Positions 43,662 to 54,833 of a stretch of DNA of 64,000 nucleotides are shown here, in pieces. The notes under the pieces are model-generated. The model was not told the origin of the DNA and did not search any database. It saw only the letters and a program-made list of their open reading frames with translations. The stretch is from the NCBI GenBank assembly GCA_022925895.1, contig JAKSYS010000002.1, positions 1 through 64,000 of the forward strand, written 5' to 3'. A program made the translations under genes and the position numbers. Numbering within the stretch: position 1 is the stretch's first letter; each line of letters opens with the position of its first letter. Source of the stretch: Fragilaria crotonensis (lineage: Eukaryota; Bacillariophyta; Fragilariophyceae; Fragilariales; Fragilariaceae).

Positions 43662-45755
43662 ATGTATAATTGCATGTCCAATTTGCCCGTTGACACATCC
43701 AATGGCTTAATACTAACAAACATGAATGATTCTCAGTTAGAACAACAGCTCCATCAAGCTCAGGTTCTCGTTCCGCACGACAATGACGTCTTGCTCGGTC
43801 GAGGTGCCTTGATCAGCAAGCACCCAGGAAACAAGTGGCTTAGACGCCTCGTACAATCAAACAAAGAGCTGTATAGACAATGTCAGAAACACGATAAGTT
43901 GATTTTGGCCAAGAACATAGTCCAGATGGTTCATTTGCGTAATCCTCCTGGACGATTTCTTGAGCAATCCACTGGCTTGTGGAGGCCCGTTTCAAACGCG
44001 GTGGCAGTACGTAAAACATCGCAAGCACTTAGGGAAAAGACTCGTAAGGGTCAAAGCGCAGCTGTTACCAATGAAGCTGCCCAGCAAATGACGTCGGCTC
44101 ATCGGGCACAAGAGTTCCGACTACTACTGCCAATTGTGGCGCAGAACGCACGCGGACCGGCACAAGAGCTCTGTCAACTAATGCCTACTAGTGAGGCACA
44201 GAACACTCTCGGAGATTACAGTTCTGCGTATTTAAAGAGCGATGTACCAACCATGGTGCCGCAAAGTCTGCAACCAGTGTCCTTTTCGGTTTTGAGACCC
44301 ATCAAAACGCGGACTGATCCTATTCTGTCTCCAATTGAACGGTATACCAGGAGTCTTCTCACAACAAATTCAAAAACCATGGAGGAAAAGGCACCACCAG
44401 AATCAACGTCTGCTCACACGTCGTTGAAAATGGTCAACGACCAGTTTTCTCTGAAGGGTCAAAAGGATGGATCCCACAATAGAACCTTCGTGCGAAATAC
44501 GATTGATGGGCCTTTCGAAGCGACGCAGCTCCTGCTACCGAATGACACCCGGCTTGGACACCCCCGGGGGATGGAACATATTGCGTTCGCGAATCAGCGC
44601 GAGGCGCAATTCAGTCAAAGGGAAGTCGGCGCGAGTGATCTTCAACTGCCTAGCGAAGAACGCCCTCGCGCCCAATTCGAGAATGCAATAGCATCGCGCC
44701 AAAGCGGAGACGAGACCACTTCAACTTCCTCGAACAGCAGAATCTCTGCACACGTGAGACGTTCTCCTCTGTCCCCCTGCTTCGATAGGATTCCCTCCCA
44801 ATCTGAAACGCGTCCTTCGCCTTTCTCCTCGGGTAGGGGGTCAATTGATGTGCCTGCTGACCCCGGAAAGCAAACAGCGAGCATACCTCAAATGAGTCTA
44901 CCACCATCCCTTTTGCGGCAGTTTCGTAGACATAACGTTACCTCTGAAGTCGAACCGGCAATTCTGCCGCAAGCAGAGTTACTGCTTCGATCAAGATATG
45001 CAAATCAGGAAACAGTCGTGTCGTCTATAATAGATAATCTTCACAACGACACGTGCTATTTCTCTACAAAACAGGCGATGTCGGATGATAAGAAAGTCGA
45101 AGATAACAACAGCGGACTTGCACCATTTGTTCTCGGCGATCGTGTCATCGAGATGAACAACAATCAGATACAGTCTATGGAATCAACACTTCCCCAGATC
45201 CCCGGTGATTCAGGAAAAGGAACCTCCGGTAGGGTTGATTTGGGGAGTCGTGCCCTAGAACTTACCCTTGGAGCACCTTTCAGCAATACGACTAATTCGA
45301 AAAGTTCTCCAAACGAAGTCGATGATACGGGGTCAGCTCGCAACAAAAGCAACGAGATTGCTCCGCTGTCCTTGGCAAGGGCCAGTTCATCGGTGGAAGA
45401 TGTGTGGGGAACGCTCTCCACCTCAGACGAGCGAATTACCCACCACGAGTATGACTGTGCTTCGACATTCTGTTCGGACGCTAACTCGAATGAAGGATCA
45501 CCTATTGGCGCCCGTGGAGGAATCGTGAACAATGCTGGTCGTCATACAGTATCTGACGGCTTGAGTTGCAGTCCCGCGTTCGATGGGATAAATCGATTGA
45601 ATTCGCATCTTGAATCTCAACAACCGTTGGAGATGATCGTCGGTGCTGATTTGATGCTGCCATCGCCAATGCGTCAGCATCCAACGTGGACGGGAATCAA
45701 TCTAGCAATACTTGCGAAGATGAAACTGCTCCACGACCCCACTGACGGACTTTGA
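43662..45755 (+). CDS. DUF6824-domain protein
   Basis: The first ~130 residues carry the domain that is abundant in diatoms: DNDVLLGRGALISKHPGNKW then a LVQSNKELYRQ segment, LILAKNIVQMV, GRFLEQSTGLWRPVSNAVAV and RKTSQALREK. In the family this is DxVL.GRG..N.H.GN..FR.LV ... GRFL ... W..V.D..A..K.SQALRE. Its biochemical role is not known; the basic, helical nature and the SQALRE end suggest DNA binding, which is inference. The remaining ~550 residues are Ser/Pro/Gln-rich and low in structure. A second ATG at residue 21 (MNDSQLEQQ) could be the true start. Confidence 0.75.
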   Translation: MYNCMSNLPVDTSNGLILTNMNDSQLEQQLHQAQVLVPHDNDVLLGRGALISKHPGNKWLRRLVQSNKELYRQCQKHDKLILAKNIVQMVHLRNPPGRFLEQSTGLWRPVSNAVAVRKTSQALREKTRKGQSAAVTNEAAQQMTSAHRAQEFRLLLPIVAQNARGPAQELCQLMPTSEAQNTLGDYSSAYLKSDVPTMVPQSLQPVSFSVLRPIKTRTDPILSPIERYTRSLLTTNSKTMEEKAPPESTSAHTSLKMVNDQFSLKGQKDGSHNRTFVRNTIDGPFEATQLLLPNDTRLGHPRGMEHIAFANQREAQFSQREVGASDLQLPSEERPRAQFENAIASRQSGDETTSTSSNSRISAHVRRSPLSPCFDRIPSQSETRPSPFSSGRGSIDVPADPGKQTASIPQMSLPPSLLRQFRRHNVTSEVEPAILPQAELLLRSRYANQETVVSSIIDNLHNDTCYFSTKQAMSDDKKVEDNNSGLAPFVLGDRVIEMNNNQIQSMESTLPQIPGDSGKGTSGRVDLGSRALELTLGAPFSNTTNSKSSPNEVDDTGSARNKSNEIAPLSLARASSSVEDVWGTLSTSDERITHHEYDCASTFCSDANSNEGSPIGARGGIVNNAGRHTVSDGLSCSPAFDGINRLNSHLESQQPLEMIVGADLMLPSPMRQHPTWTGINLAILAKMKLLHDPTDGL

Positions 45756-45911
45756 GGCGTTTACATGGCGATGACGATTACTAATGCTGGGATGCAGACG
45801 CTCCCTGGGCTTGCGTAGTACTATGGGACTATAAGTTGGAAGGCATGGGCAATGAGGGTTTCCTTCTTCATTATTTGACTATTGAGAGTCCAGCAACGGA
45901 GCGCGTTAGTA

Positions 45912-46913
45912 TCATCCCGTGATTCGCCTCCAGAGCTTCTGATACCACGTGGCCGTTGTCACCCAGTCAACATGATCTACAGTATCTTGGGAAGCAGCCC
46001 TTATTCTCGGTATCGACCACATCCCACTCCGCTTTGAAATGGCAGCATATTCAACCTTGGAGAGTGATTCGAGGTACCGAATGTCTCGACTCTTGTCCTG
46101 AAGTCGATCCGAACCGTGTCGACCAAAGACGACGTCGTGTTGGACTCGAGCGAGTCCCGACTTCACCAACATTGTGCCCAAATCGACTGGTAACCAAGAT
46201 CCACCTTCCCAGTAGGCGATACGAGCAATCGCGACTACATCGTCCTGATTATCCGAGGTTGTCGACAGTAGCTGGCATCGTACCAGTGCACGTTCTCTAG
46301 CCAACTCCTGCAACAGCAAATTCTGGTGCGAGGCATGGCTATCCTGAGATACTCCATACACCTGAACACGAATCAAGTCGCTCGGATCGTCGTTGCGGCC
46401 GAGAGCAACCGCTGTTGGACTTAATTGTGTCCCGATTTCAAAGTGATTTCTCGACAGCAGAAGTCCAGCAGGTGAAAGGTGCTTCACGCAGAGAACAACT
46501 GGGGACCATGCTATTGACGAAACAACGTCTGCAGTCGAACCAAGGACCGGCGATTCTACTCGAAAGACGCGACAAGTTAAGACACATCGACGGTAGAAAA
46601 GCGACTTGGGAATATCCTTTGTCGTACGATAACGAAAGAACAATGGTGTCTGAGATACGGCGTAGGCTCCCAAGAGAAGGACTGTCGAAAGGGTCGCATA
46701 GCGAACTATAATCAGATTTTCGTTGACAAAATCAGTGACCGAGTGCATAGACTGAGCTAAAGACTTTCGTAGATCTGGGCTCTTAGTGATAGCGTGTTTG
46801 TTGCTGTTGCTATCATCGCTTTCCATCAAGTGTAGTGGCGGCGTCCCAGCTCCATTGTTGTCGTCGGTTTTTTTTTCGTGCCACTCCTCGTTGGTATTCC
46901 TGTCATCGTGCAT
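45912..46913 (-). CDS. C3orf33-like membrane protein with SNase-like fold
   Basis: 333 residues. A polar N-terminus is followed by SVTDFVNENLIIVRYATLST and a membrane helix (VLLLGAYAVSQTPLFF, about residues 77-93). Then DIPKSLFYRRCVLTCRVFRV begins a domain with staphylococcal-nuclease-like beta segments; RVQVYGV, LARERALVRCQLL, VDLGTMLVKSGLARVQHDVV and AAISKRSGMWSIPR fit the order of C3orf33 proteins. The human relative is a poorly studied mitochondrial/membrane protein. Catalytic nuclease residues are not evident. Confidence 0.65.
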   Translation of the reverse strand: MHDDRNTNEEWHEKKTDDNNGAGTPPLHLMESDDSNSNKHAITKSPDLRKSLAQSMHSVTDFVNENLIIVRYATLSTVLLLGAYAVSQTPLFFRYRTTKDIPKSLFYRRCVLTCRVFRVESPVLGSTADVVSSIAWSPVVLCVKHLSPAGLLLSRNHFEIGTQLSPTAVALGRNDDPSDLIRVQVYGVSQDSHASHQNLLLQELARERALVRCQLLSTTSDNQDDVVAIARIAYWEGGSWLPVDLGTMLVKSGLARVQHDVVFGRHGSDRLQDKSRDIRYLESLSKVEYAAISKRSGMWSIPRIRAASQDTVDHVDWVTTATWYQKLWRRITG

Positions 46914-47344
46914 GCTGATTTCTCAATTTTCAGGGAGCAACAATTAGTATCTCACAGCACAAGAGGAATTGCAGGATCGAGGCGCCTCGTTTCAGAGATT
47001 GCGGTATCAGTCTGAAGTTGGAAAGGATATACATAGAGCACACACAATGAACAAATTGGAACATCATCACCCTGTGGCCACCGCAATTGTCACAATTGGA
47101 GCTCGCAGATCTGCTACAGTACCAATTCTATACTACTTGTACATTACTGTAGTATGCGATTTCTACTCTATTGTACTCCCGTTTTCGCTATCAGGCGAGT
47201 CGACAGGCTGTACAGCTGTCATCAATGATACACCATACTCTCTCTCTTGACTGCAGCAGTGTAGAAGCGAAGTTCTGGTGACTATCAATCATCTTCTCAT
47301 GCTTTTTCAAAGGCGTCAGACCAGAATGATAAAGGGCTTCAGTT
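46914..47344. other. Intergenic, nothing identifiable
   Basis: About 430 bp, part of it (47041-47250) openly readable but without a known domain. Confidence 0.35.
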
Positions 47345-48394
47345 CTACCTTTCCAACCGTCGCTGATTCTTGCCCTTGTTTCCTTGCGCTTTGTTTCGCT
47401 TTGCCGTTGGGGGGAGCACTTCATCCGGTCCACTAGGGAGCTGTTCGCCGCTTTTTTCGATTTCACGCTTGAGTTGCTGCAGGACTCGGATCTGTGCCAA
47501 CTTTTGCGGACTAAGCAAATCCCAAAATACCCCCGACGGCTTGGGCTTGCGGTTCGGTACTCGGATGATGCGAGTCGGAGTAACTATGATATCTACGGGT
47601 ACGTCGTGTTTGGTGAGCGTCGCCTCGGGCATGGGAACCACCTGTTCGTCGTGAACTGTAGTTACAACAAGAGTCGTCGCGGCGTCCAGGTTGCCCTGAA
47701 GACTAAGAATGCCCCATTCTAGTTCCGCGAAACCTTCCCCTTTACCAACACGCGCTCCAGATTCGGGGCAAACGGCGGTACTGCCAACAATCACCAAGTC
47801 AACATTGTACTTTTCATGTAGTCCGATGGGAGTTCCATATTGTGCAACACCCTTGGATGTTGTGACCTCATTGATTTCCACACTAGAAGGTAACAAATCC
47901 TTCCGCAATATTGAAAAGAATCCTGTTCGAAGCCTCGGTTGTGGAGTCAACAGCGTTTTGCCTTCAGCCAATACTCTAAATCGCACACCCTTTTGAGGTG
48001 TATCAGGGTTAACCTTGATCAATTTGGCATTGATAAACTCAGGGAGCGTTGCCAAACGAGCAGCTGCCCGATCTGCGCCTTCGAAATTCGGAATACGATG
48101 GTGTACCGGACGAGGTGGGCGTGCAATGTTCCGTTCCTCCAACAGGTCCCAGATGCGTTTTCGAATCACCCACTTCCAAGGTGTGCGAAGTTTCGAGAAT
48201 TCCTCTTCAGCCAAATCCTTCATTGCGTCCATTGCTTCTGCGTCTTTGGCGAGACGATTCTCTTCGTATGCTTCCTCATCAAATGTACTCATTGAGAGTT
48301 TGGTTTGGTCAACCCGCGAAGCACCTGGAATACTCGTGAATGCTGTCGAGCACGTAAGTGTTGCAGATAGGAAAAAGAACCGAAAGAGCATCAT
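47345..48394 (-). CDS. MTHFS-domain protein (MTHFSD-like), plastid-type leader
   Basis: The ATG at 48394 (with a second at 48391) opens a leader MMLFRFFFLSATLTCSTAFT with an STAF cleavage-like motif, so plastid import is likely. The mature part is the 5-formyltetrahydrofolate cyclo-ligase fold as seen in MTHFSD: WKWVIRKRIWDLLEERNIAR, FEGADRAAARLATLPEF, KVNPDTPQKGVRFRVLAEGK, YNVDLVIVGSTAVCPESGAR, GKGEGFAELEWGIL and VVTTVHDEQVV. A basic tail (KRNKAQGNKGKNQRRLER) follows, which may bind RNA. In MTHFSD proteins the folate cyclo-ligase activity is doubtful, so an enzymatic role is not claimed. Confidence 0.85.
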   Translation of the reverse strand: MMLFRFFFLSATLTCSTAFTSIPGASRVDQTKLSMSTFDEEAYEENRLAKDAEAMDAMKDLAEEEFSKLRTPWKWVIRKRIWDLLEERNIARPPRPVHHRIPNFEGADRAAARLATLPEFINAKLIKVNPDTPQKGVRFRVLAEGKTLLTPQPRLRTGFFSILRKDLLPSSVEINEVTTSKGVAQYGTPIGLHEKYNVDLVIVGSTAVCPESGARVGKGEGFAELEWGILSLQGNLDAATTLVVTTVHDEQVVPMPEATLTKHDVPVDIIVTPTRIIRVPNRKPKPSGVFWDLLSPQKLAQIRVLQQLKREIEKSGEQLPSGPDEVLPPTAKRNKAQGNKGKNQRRLER

Positions 48395-48871
48395 TCTGTC
48401 GACAACGGGTGCGCAATGTAAGTCAATCGTACGGTAGGAAGGATCGCTGGCTGCCAAACTGTGTCATCTGTCGTTACAAAATCGTGGCGATCGCAGTCTC
48501 CGACAAGAGATGATACATTTTGAGTTAAGAAACGACATTGACATGATGTGCTTTGTGCAGTGTACTGAGTCAGTGCATGCTTTACGATAGAATGTGTACT
48601 CGTACATACTGCGTACTTCATTTACCTGCAGCCTTCAGCTGACTGATGGCTGACGGGTCGTGTTACGGTGTACTGTGCACTCGGAGGGTCGGTGTCTTCG
48701 GAGTATTTGTGTACTGTCATACTGTCATACTTGTACTTCTACTACCGGTAGTCACTTCAGATAGACGCCCTTGAAAAAAACGCTCAAGTTGAACGATCAA
48801 GATATCTGGGGGTCAATTGTTGACGGCAAAAAATTCAAAAAAATGGAGTTCGTGACAAATTCAAGCGTCGA
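48395..48871. other. Divergent intergenic region
   Basis: About 480 bp with GTAC-rich and TACTGTCATAC repeats near 48705-48735. No gene seen. Confidence 0.4.
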
Positions 48872-50131
48872 ATGCATACGTGCATCATAAATCTGGCGAT
48901 GATCAGTAGCACTTTATTGCAACTGATACCATCCTTCATCTACGTCGTTTATCTGACGTCAACCACAACTGGCTTCAGTATAATCCTCACGACTCCGATG
49001 CGTCGAACATGTGGAACTTGGACAGGACCGCTACGAAGTGATCGAACACTAGCATCTGACTACGTTATCAACCTATCGGAATCCAGCTGGAGTGCCTATC
49101 GAATTAATTGTGTGACAACCGACAAAAATGCACCTAAGGGTGAAATGGCTGTGACATCGCTGTACACAGAGCTGTCTGATGCCGTTGACCCGGACTTCAC
49201 GTTGTCCGCAAGCGTGCTCAACGACATCATTACAGTCATGCTACAACATGGCCCCACTTTGTCGGGGTTGGACGAAACCTTGATTGCCATCCTTTCTCGT
49301 ATCATGGCACAATGGGTCATCCAAAAACAAGGAATCCTATCACAACCTTTCGCAGTTCAGCTACCGAATGAGGAGCTCACAGTCTCCCTTAATCTGCACA
49401 ATGAAAATGAGGTGTTGAAACTTTTTCAGCCGCTCATTAGGTCGACTGAAACTATGGAATTGTCGGAAATGGTAACACAAAATGGTGAATGCCTGGGCAT
49501 GGTTCCACGAAAGCTAGTTCACAGTGCCAATCTTCTCCATCGAGGTATTGGTATGGTAGTTGCCAAGGACAAACCAATTCTCCAACCAGGTTTCTCAGAC
49601 TTTCCTGACTTGTACACACATCGCCGGACCGACAGTAAGCGCATATTCCCGTCGCTGTACGATATGTTTGTGGGCGGCGTTTCTACAGCCCGAGAGGACG
49701 CGAAGACCACTGCCGCTCGCGAAGTGGCAGAGGAGTTGGGTCTGGAGCGCGCGCTCTGGGATCCGACCATGTTGTCCGATCCCCTGTTCAACTGCACCAT
49801 ATGTACTTCCTACAATCGCTGTGTTGTGACCATGTTTTGCTGCACCTTTGATTCCACAAAGGATGTGATACGATGGCAAGAGGAGGAGGTTGCGTGGGGA
49901 AACTTTATACCGTACGATGACATTGTAGCGTCTGCTGACCTGTCGATCCAAAGGTTGATCGACGGAAAATCATGGCCCGGTAGCATTCCACTTGACATGG
50001 AAGCAAGATTGTCAAGGAGCAAAGTGCACAAAGGAGTGGACTTGTCAATGAAAGATTGGGACTACGTTCCGGACGGTCTTTTGGTTTGGGAGGCATGGCT
50101 GCGATGGCAAAACGAGCCAAATGATAGCTGA
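48872..50131 (+). CDS. Nudix hydrolase (long form)
   Basis: 419 residues. The Nudix box is at about residues 268-290: GGVSTAREDAKTTAAREVAE then ELGL, matching Gx5Ex7REUxEExGU. The region around HRRTDSKRIFPSLYDMFVGG resembles the IPP-isomerase-like or diphosphatase Nudix proteins. A hydrophobic N-terminus (MHTCIINLAMISSTLLQLIP then SFIYVVYL) could be a targeting signal. The part before the box (residues ~90-190) has a separate helical domain and DPDF...LSGLDETLIAIL. Likely substrate is a nucleoside or isoprenoid diphosphate, not determined. Confidence 0.85.
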   Translation: MHTCIINLAMISSTLLQLIPSFIYVVYLTSTTTGFSIILTTPMRRTCGTWTGPLRSDRTLASDYVINLSESSWSAYRINCVTTDKNAPKGEMAVTSLYTELSDAVDPDFTLSASVLNDIITVMLQHGPTLSGLDETLIAILSRIMAQWVIQKQGILSQPFAVQLPNEELTVSLNLHNENEVLKLFQPLIRSTETMELSEMVTQNGECLGMVPRKLVHSANLLHRGIGMVVAKDKPILQPGFSDFPDLYTHRRTDSKRIFPSLYDMFVGGVSTAREDAKTTAAREVAEELGLERALWDPTMLSDPLFNCTICTSYNRCVVTMFCCTFDSTKDVIRWQEEEVAWGNFIPYDDIVASADLSIQRLIDGKSWPGSIPLDMEARLSRSKVHKGVDLSMKDWDYVPDGLLVWEAWLRWQNEPNDS

Positions 50132-50460
50132 CCTGAACCTCTAGTTCTCGTCGTAATTGCGCCGACTGTACCTTAACAACCCCTCCATTGTACACACCAT
50201 CGATAGGTCGATGAGCCTGGAAGGCGTGATAACTGTGACTCAGCTCCAAACCGTAGTCGAGGAATGTGACAACATTTACTGGTGGTAGATATAGTTTGTG
50301 GAACCTATGCCGACGAAATGTTACCAGTACTATCACGCAGAACGTCATGCTTCATGATGATGCCGTTGACCTTTAACGTGAAAAAGGTTAGACGATTTTG
50401 AGCTTTGATGGATAAATGGATACACCGTGGACCGTGGACAGCGGGTATGCAAAAAGAAAT
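50132..50460. other. 3' spacer
   Basis: About 330 bp between the Nudix gene and the tRNA pair. Nothing identified. Confidence 0.3.
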
Positions 50461-50482
50461 CGACGATGGCAGGATTCGAACC
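50461..50482 (-). repeat. Truncated duplicate of the tRNA-Ser 3' end
   Basis: A copy of the T-arm and acceptor 3' end of the adjacent tRNA (GGTTCGAATCCTGCCATCGTCG read on the minus strand). It lies within a ~40-bp direct repeat of the adjacent region and lacks the rest of a tRNA. Confidence 0.8.
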
Positions 50483-50500
50483 TGATCATACAAAAGAAAT

Positions 50501-50584
50501 CGACAATGGCAGGATTCGAACCTACGCGGGGGAACCCCAGCAGATTTCGAATCTGCCGCCTTAACCCCCCTCGGCCACATTGTC
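50501..50584 (-). tRNA. tRNA-Ser(CGA)
   Basis: 84 nt on the minus strand. The acceptor stem pairs GACAATG with CATTGTC plus discriminator G. The A box (TGGCCGAGGGG) and B box (GGTTCGAATCC) are present. The anticodon loop is TTCGAAA within the stem GCAGA/TCTGC, giving anticodon CGA, which reads serine UCG. The long variable arm (CTGGGGTTCCCCCGCGTA) is the class II serine form. A T-rich stretch follows the gene as a Pol III terminator. No intron. Confidence 0.95.
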
Positions 50585-50869
50585 CAGTACGTTGAATGTT
50601 CTACGTCTCTAATGCAATGAAAAATTTTGTATTTAAAGAGTAAGTTGTACTTTCAACACATATGCTTTGTGTATTACAGTACAAGTACCGTACATGACTA
50701 CATCAAGGAGCGGTATTCTGGATTTGAATATGACCGAACGCATATCACTGTGGTTGGCCCATCGTTGATCATTGATCATAAATCCTTCTCTACTTTGGTT
50801 CTAAGTTCATCCAGTTGGTGCTGTGATGTTATTTCATCTTCCTTGCTAAGACGTCCAGGGAAAGTTCGC

Positions 50870-53798
50870 ATGTCGGCGGAGTACGGCAGCGGAAGCGCTG
50901 CGACTCCTCCTCGTTCCGACAAAGCAACTCGACAACAAATACAACACGATGACCAAGACGTTGAGGCACTTGCAACCATTGTGACGAAGGATGATCTGGA
51001 GGGGATCGCTTTGTTGCGCCAAATTTTCCCAGAATTATCGGTCGAGGAGTTGCACAAGCTCCATACGGATCGCCTCCTGCGCCGCCAGCAGTCAATAGGT
51101 GGAACCCATCAACAAACAACGGCGGAGCCCCAACCGACGTCCTTGCTGGGGCGACGACTGTGGAATGAGTGGCTGTCTCGAGATCAGGATTCGAAGGAAA
51201 GTGAGCAGGATATAAGTGCGATAAACTGCTGGAGACCCATAGAATTGCCAGATGGCTTTCTGCAGTTGCCACCGTCACTGGCTGTCAGGAGGTTTAACGA
51301 CAAGAACGGAAAGTGGTACTATTTGGTAGTAAAACGCCTGGAAGAACAAGTCTTGGAGCAGCATGCGGCACTAGAAGACTTTTCAGGATCACCAGTACAT
51401 CTGTCTGAGAATCAGGGTTGCTACTCAAGGGTGATCCATCGTGACGTGAAGACTGGCTTGGGGATGAGTTTGTGCGAAGAAGGGGGTAGGGTCTGGGTGC
51501 ATTCCTTGCTGGGACGGGATGGGCGTCGATGGTTCACAGCCCCATCCGCATCGGAGCGAGGTGGTCCAGCCATGGCGGCAGGTGTTAAGCCAGGTCATTG
51601 GTTGCTTGGAATCAATGGTCGAGCGTTAATACCACCGTCGTCTGACCAGAAAACGTTGCTCCGTGATGCCGTCTCGGCCATTCAGTATTCTGCAGATCCA
51701 GTTGTACTTCATTTGCGTGAAATCAAGGTTGATTCCCTTCATCCCTTGGCTAGCAAAAATAAAAGTGAACTGTGTACTCCTCCGAGAGGTCCTGCATTGC
51801 TCGACATGACCACACTTACCTCGTTAGATGAGGATTCGAAAATTTCACATGACAAAGCGATACCTCCACCTCCCCGGATACACCCCTTTGTGATGGAACT
51901 AGATGCCAAAGGATTAATGAAAGGCATCGAAGGTAGGTGCGCGAGGGGGCTGCAGCCAAGGTGCTCATCGATACAAGCGCTGTTCTGACACTTCATCATC
52001 CTTAGACCAACTGCGATGCACAGAGCAATTACGGCAATTCACTGAGCGAACGCGTCAATGGGAATCCTTCTCTTCATTTCGTCTCGACGCCCGCACTTAC
52101 GGTCTTTGCTCTCATTTTGATCCGAGAGACCTGCCACCAAAGCATTGTGACGAGCATCTGGCCTTGGAGGGGGTAGAGGAGGTCTACATGCGTCCGTTTG
52201 CGCCGTCGACGCCATGCTTGGATCTGTCGACGGATGATATACCATATGAGTACCTTGCCCCGGGCGACGACTTGTCTGTTCTCACTGACGATGACGAACC
52301 ATTTCTCGTGGAATCAACAAGCTTTTTGAGTGATGGCAGACCAGTTGGCTTGAAGGAGTCATTGCATTCTCCAACGTCCTGGCAAAACTTTCCGGGACAC
52401 AGTAAGCAGCGGCAAAGTCGCACAACTAATGGAACCGGCGGTGAAATCTTCATACCTCTTATTGGTGTTCGAAAGGCACTATGTGTCCGAATCGTCAATG
52501 CATTCGTGGACGAGACGCGAACAGCTTATACGATTTGGGTCTTTGACGTAGAATCCGGACGCGAGTGGTATGCCCCCGTTCGATATCAGTCTGATTTTCA
52601 AGACTTACGGTTGGCTGCCTTACCGTTGTGCCCTTCGTTGTCGCATCTCCCCTTCCCACATATCGCCTGGAAAGTATTCGGAAGAGATAAGTCGGAAACC
52701 GAGGAGATCCGGGAGGTGAAGTGCCGTCAGCTCGAATATTTTCTCCGAAAACTATGTGGTTTATTGTATACGGATGCGCTGCATCCTGTCATTTCGGACA
52801 TTGCGATGCACCTGCAAAGCTTTCTGGGGTGTGACGGAGCTGATGCCAGCCTTCGTCTGCAATCCCAAATAACTCTCAACGAAGCGATGATACGACAGAT
52901 GACTGACGCTTCGCACAGCGGTTCGCAAATGAAAGTGCGCCTGCTGTTGAAGCGTGCCATCCAACGCTACGTGTATCGACTTTTCCTTCTGGAACAATTA
53001 CAGAAAGTTGTGAACGATTTTGTTGATGCCACCAGAGAGAGAGGTCCCAAACTGCGAGACATTGAAATCATCGAGTCTCAAGGACGCAACAAGCTCAAGG
53101 AAAGAGCCATGGAGGACCTGGTAACAATCCAAGCATTCTTGGATCAACTTCAAAACACCATAATGGAAGGCTGTCGGTCGGATTTCCATTCAATCTGCCA
53201 GCGCCGTGACTTTGCTGTTCTACGCCCCTTTATGGAGGGATCACGCGGCGATGCGTACGTTGATCGTGTCTTCCGCGAGGCTGTCCGCGAACAAATCGAA
53301 ATCGAGGTGTACGTGCCACTTCGAGGAGTCGTTTCGAGACTCCTGGTTAATGGATGGAGGCATGATGACATGGAGATTCATTTCAAAATGAACGAACTGA
53401 GGCGACGACCACAATCCAGAATGCGAATTCCTCCTGATCAGCAAAGTCCTTCGGGTTGGGCATCTGCGTCCCGCATTCTAAACGAAGGTGTCGGTATGAG
53501 CACCTTGCCGTGTGCAAAGCTGCGAGCAATCGTTGACTCAGCCACTGAAATCTCTCGTTTGTACGCACAAGAAAGGCGCGTTGGCGAGGGCTCTCAACAG
53601 GAGTTGGGAGCCGATAATTTTCTCCCAATTTTCATCTACTGTGTGGTTCAGGCCGAGATGGAAAGACCGTGCGCACTTTGTGTTCTGCTTCGAACTTTAT
53701 GCGAGCCAACGAATCGAATTGGGGAGATTGGCTACTATCTTGCGTCGTTTGAGGCTGCACTGACTCACATCCAGGAGATAAATCTAGCAGAGAACTAA
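50870..53798 (+). CDS. PDZ + PX domain protein (sorting/scaffold type)
   Basis: Two exons, 50870-51932 and 52006-53798, join at GT-AG sites and give 952 codons with the stop. A short helical start (DVEALATIVTKDDLEGIALL then RQIFPELSVEELHKL) looks like a CUE-type or UBA-like element. A PDZ domain lies at about residues 183-290 (TGLGMSLCEEGGRVWVHSLL ... AAGVKPGHWLLGINGRAL). A PX domain is at about 511-610 (KALCVRIVNAFVDETRTAYT, then EWYAPVRYQSDFQDLR), which would bind phosphoinositides. The rest is helical. It may act in endosomal sorting, similar in spirit to SNX27, but that is inference. The open frame before 50870 is not thought to be coding. Confidence 0.8.
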
Positions 53799-54023
53799 TA
53801 ATATAAGACCGTTTGTTTACGTGGACAGAGCACTTTGTGACCATAGGACGGCATACGCTCCATGGATATTACGAGGACCTTTCCGTTAGCCAACCGATCG
53901 AAGTGGGGAGGATCTACTCGTTCGTCGATTGTTGGACGCCTCACTAATGATAGAAGCCAAATAGCAACCCCTAAACAGTGCGTGAGATTCGCATCCTTGG
54001 ACATACTTCGAGTACCGACGAGA

Positions 54024-54833
54024 TTACAGAAATGCAAGTTTCAGATCTTTGCGCGCTTTCATTTCTGGAAGCACTTTTTCCTTGAGAAGGTCGAATGTAT
54101 CGGGCGCTGTGTCGGGAAGGGTACACACTGTGTATCCTTTCTGGTTTGCGTGTGTATCCAACACAACAAGATGAGTCTTCCCCAGATACATAGGCGCTTT
54201 CCCACCTCCCTGTTCAGATTCGCAGAGTGCTTTTAGTCGATTGGGGGTTCCTACCACAATTGCAAAGGATTGGTTTCTAAGCATTTCCTTCTGTTCCTCG
54301 ATGCTCAAGTGCTTAGCGAAGAATTTCCCGCATCGAATTTTCAGCCCGGATAGTTCCTTCAAAACAGCAACAGCTCTCCTTGCAGATATGCAGACAACGA
54401 CAACCATTGGTGATCCAATAGGTTTCCATCCCTTCAACTTCTTTTTCGTTACCACACTTCTCAGTCTCGCTTCTAGGGAACATTCTTTTGAAGTGACGAA
54501 CGCAGATGGGTGAATGTTCATTAACCCCTCAACCGATTCGCCCTTCATCTGCACGTAGTGTTTCAGTGACATTGTCAAAAATGCAGCCTGAACATCAGTC
54601 GGCTGTTTTTCCAGATCTCGACCTGCCTCAATCAAAACCTTCATGGAAGACTTTTTCGACGGAGCCTCGTCTGCTTTTTCAACTTCGTCAACTTAATCCT
54701 CATCGTCTCGCTTTCGCTTCTTCTCAACAATAACTTCTTGCCGTTCAATCTTTTCCCGTAATCGATCTTCAGCTGTATCCTGGACGGAGGGATTCAAGAA
54801 TTCATCGTCGCTATCAAGGTCGTCTCCTCCCAT
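54024..54833 (-). CDS. CMS1: CMS1-like small-subunit processome protein, in-frame stop near the N-terminus
   Basis: The ATG at 54833 begins MGGDDLDSDDEFLNP, an acidic start like CMS1. The frame reads on to KRKRDDED and then meets TAA (54693-54695), after which the same frame continues VDEVEKADEAPSKKSSMKVL into the conserved body: VVVVCISARRAVAVLKELSG, CGKFFAKHLSIEEQKEMLR, SFAIVVGTPNRLKAL and THLVVLD. CMS1 proteins work in 40S ribosome assembly in the nucleolus and resemble helicase cores without ATPase motifs. The in-frame stop is either a real mutation, a polymorphism or an error; translation could also start at the ATG at 54644, which would skip the acidic part. Confidence 0.78.

Noticed and set aside
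50627-50869. N-terminal extension of the PDZ-PX protein
   Set aside because: The in-frame sequence before the ATG at 50870 has no ordinary coding character and begins close to the tRNA gene.
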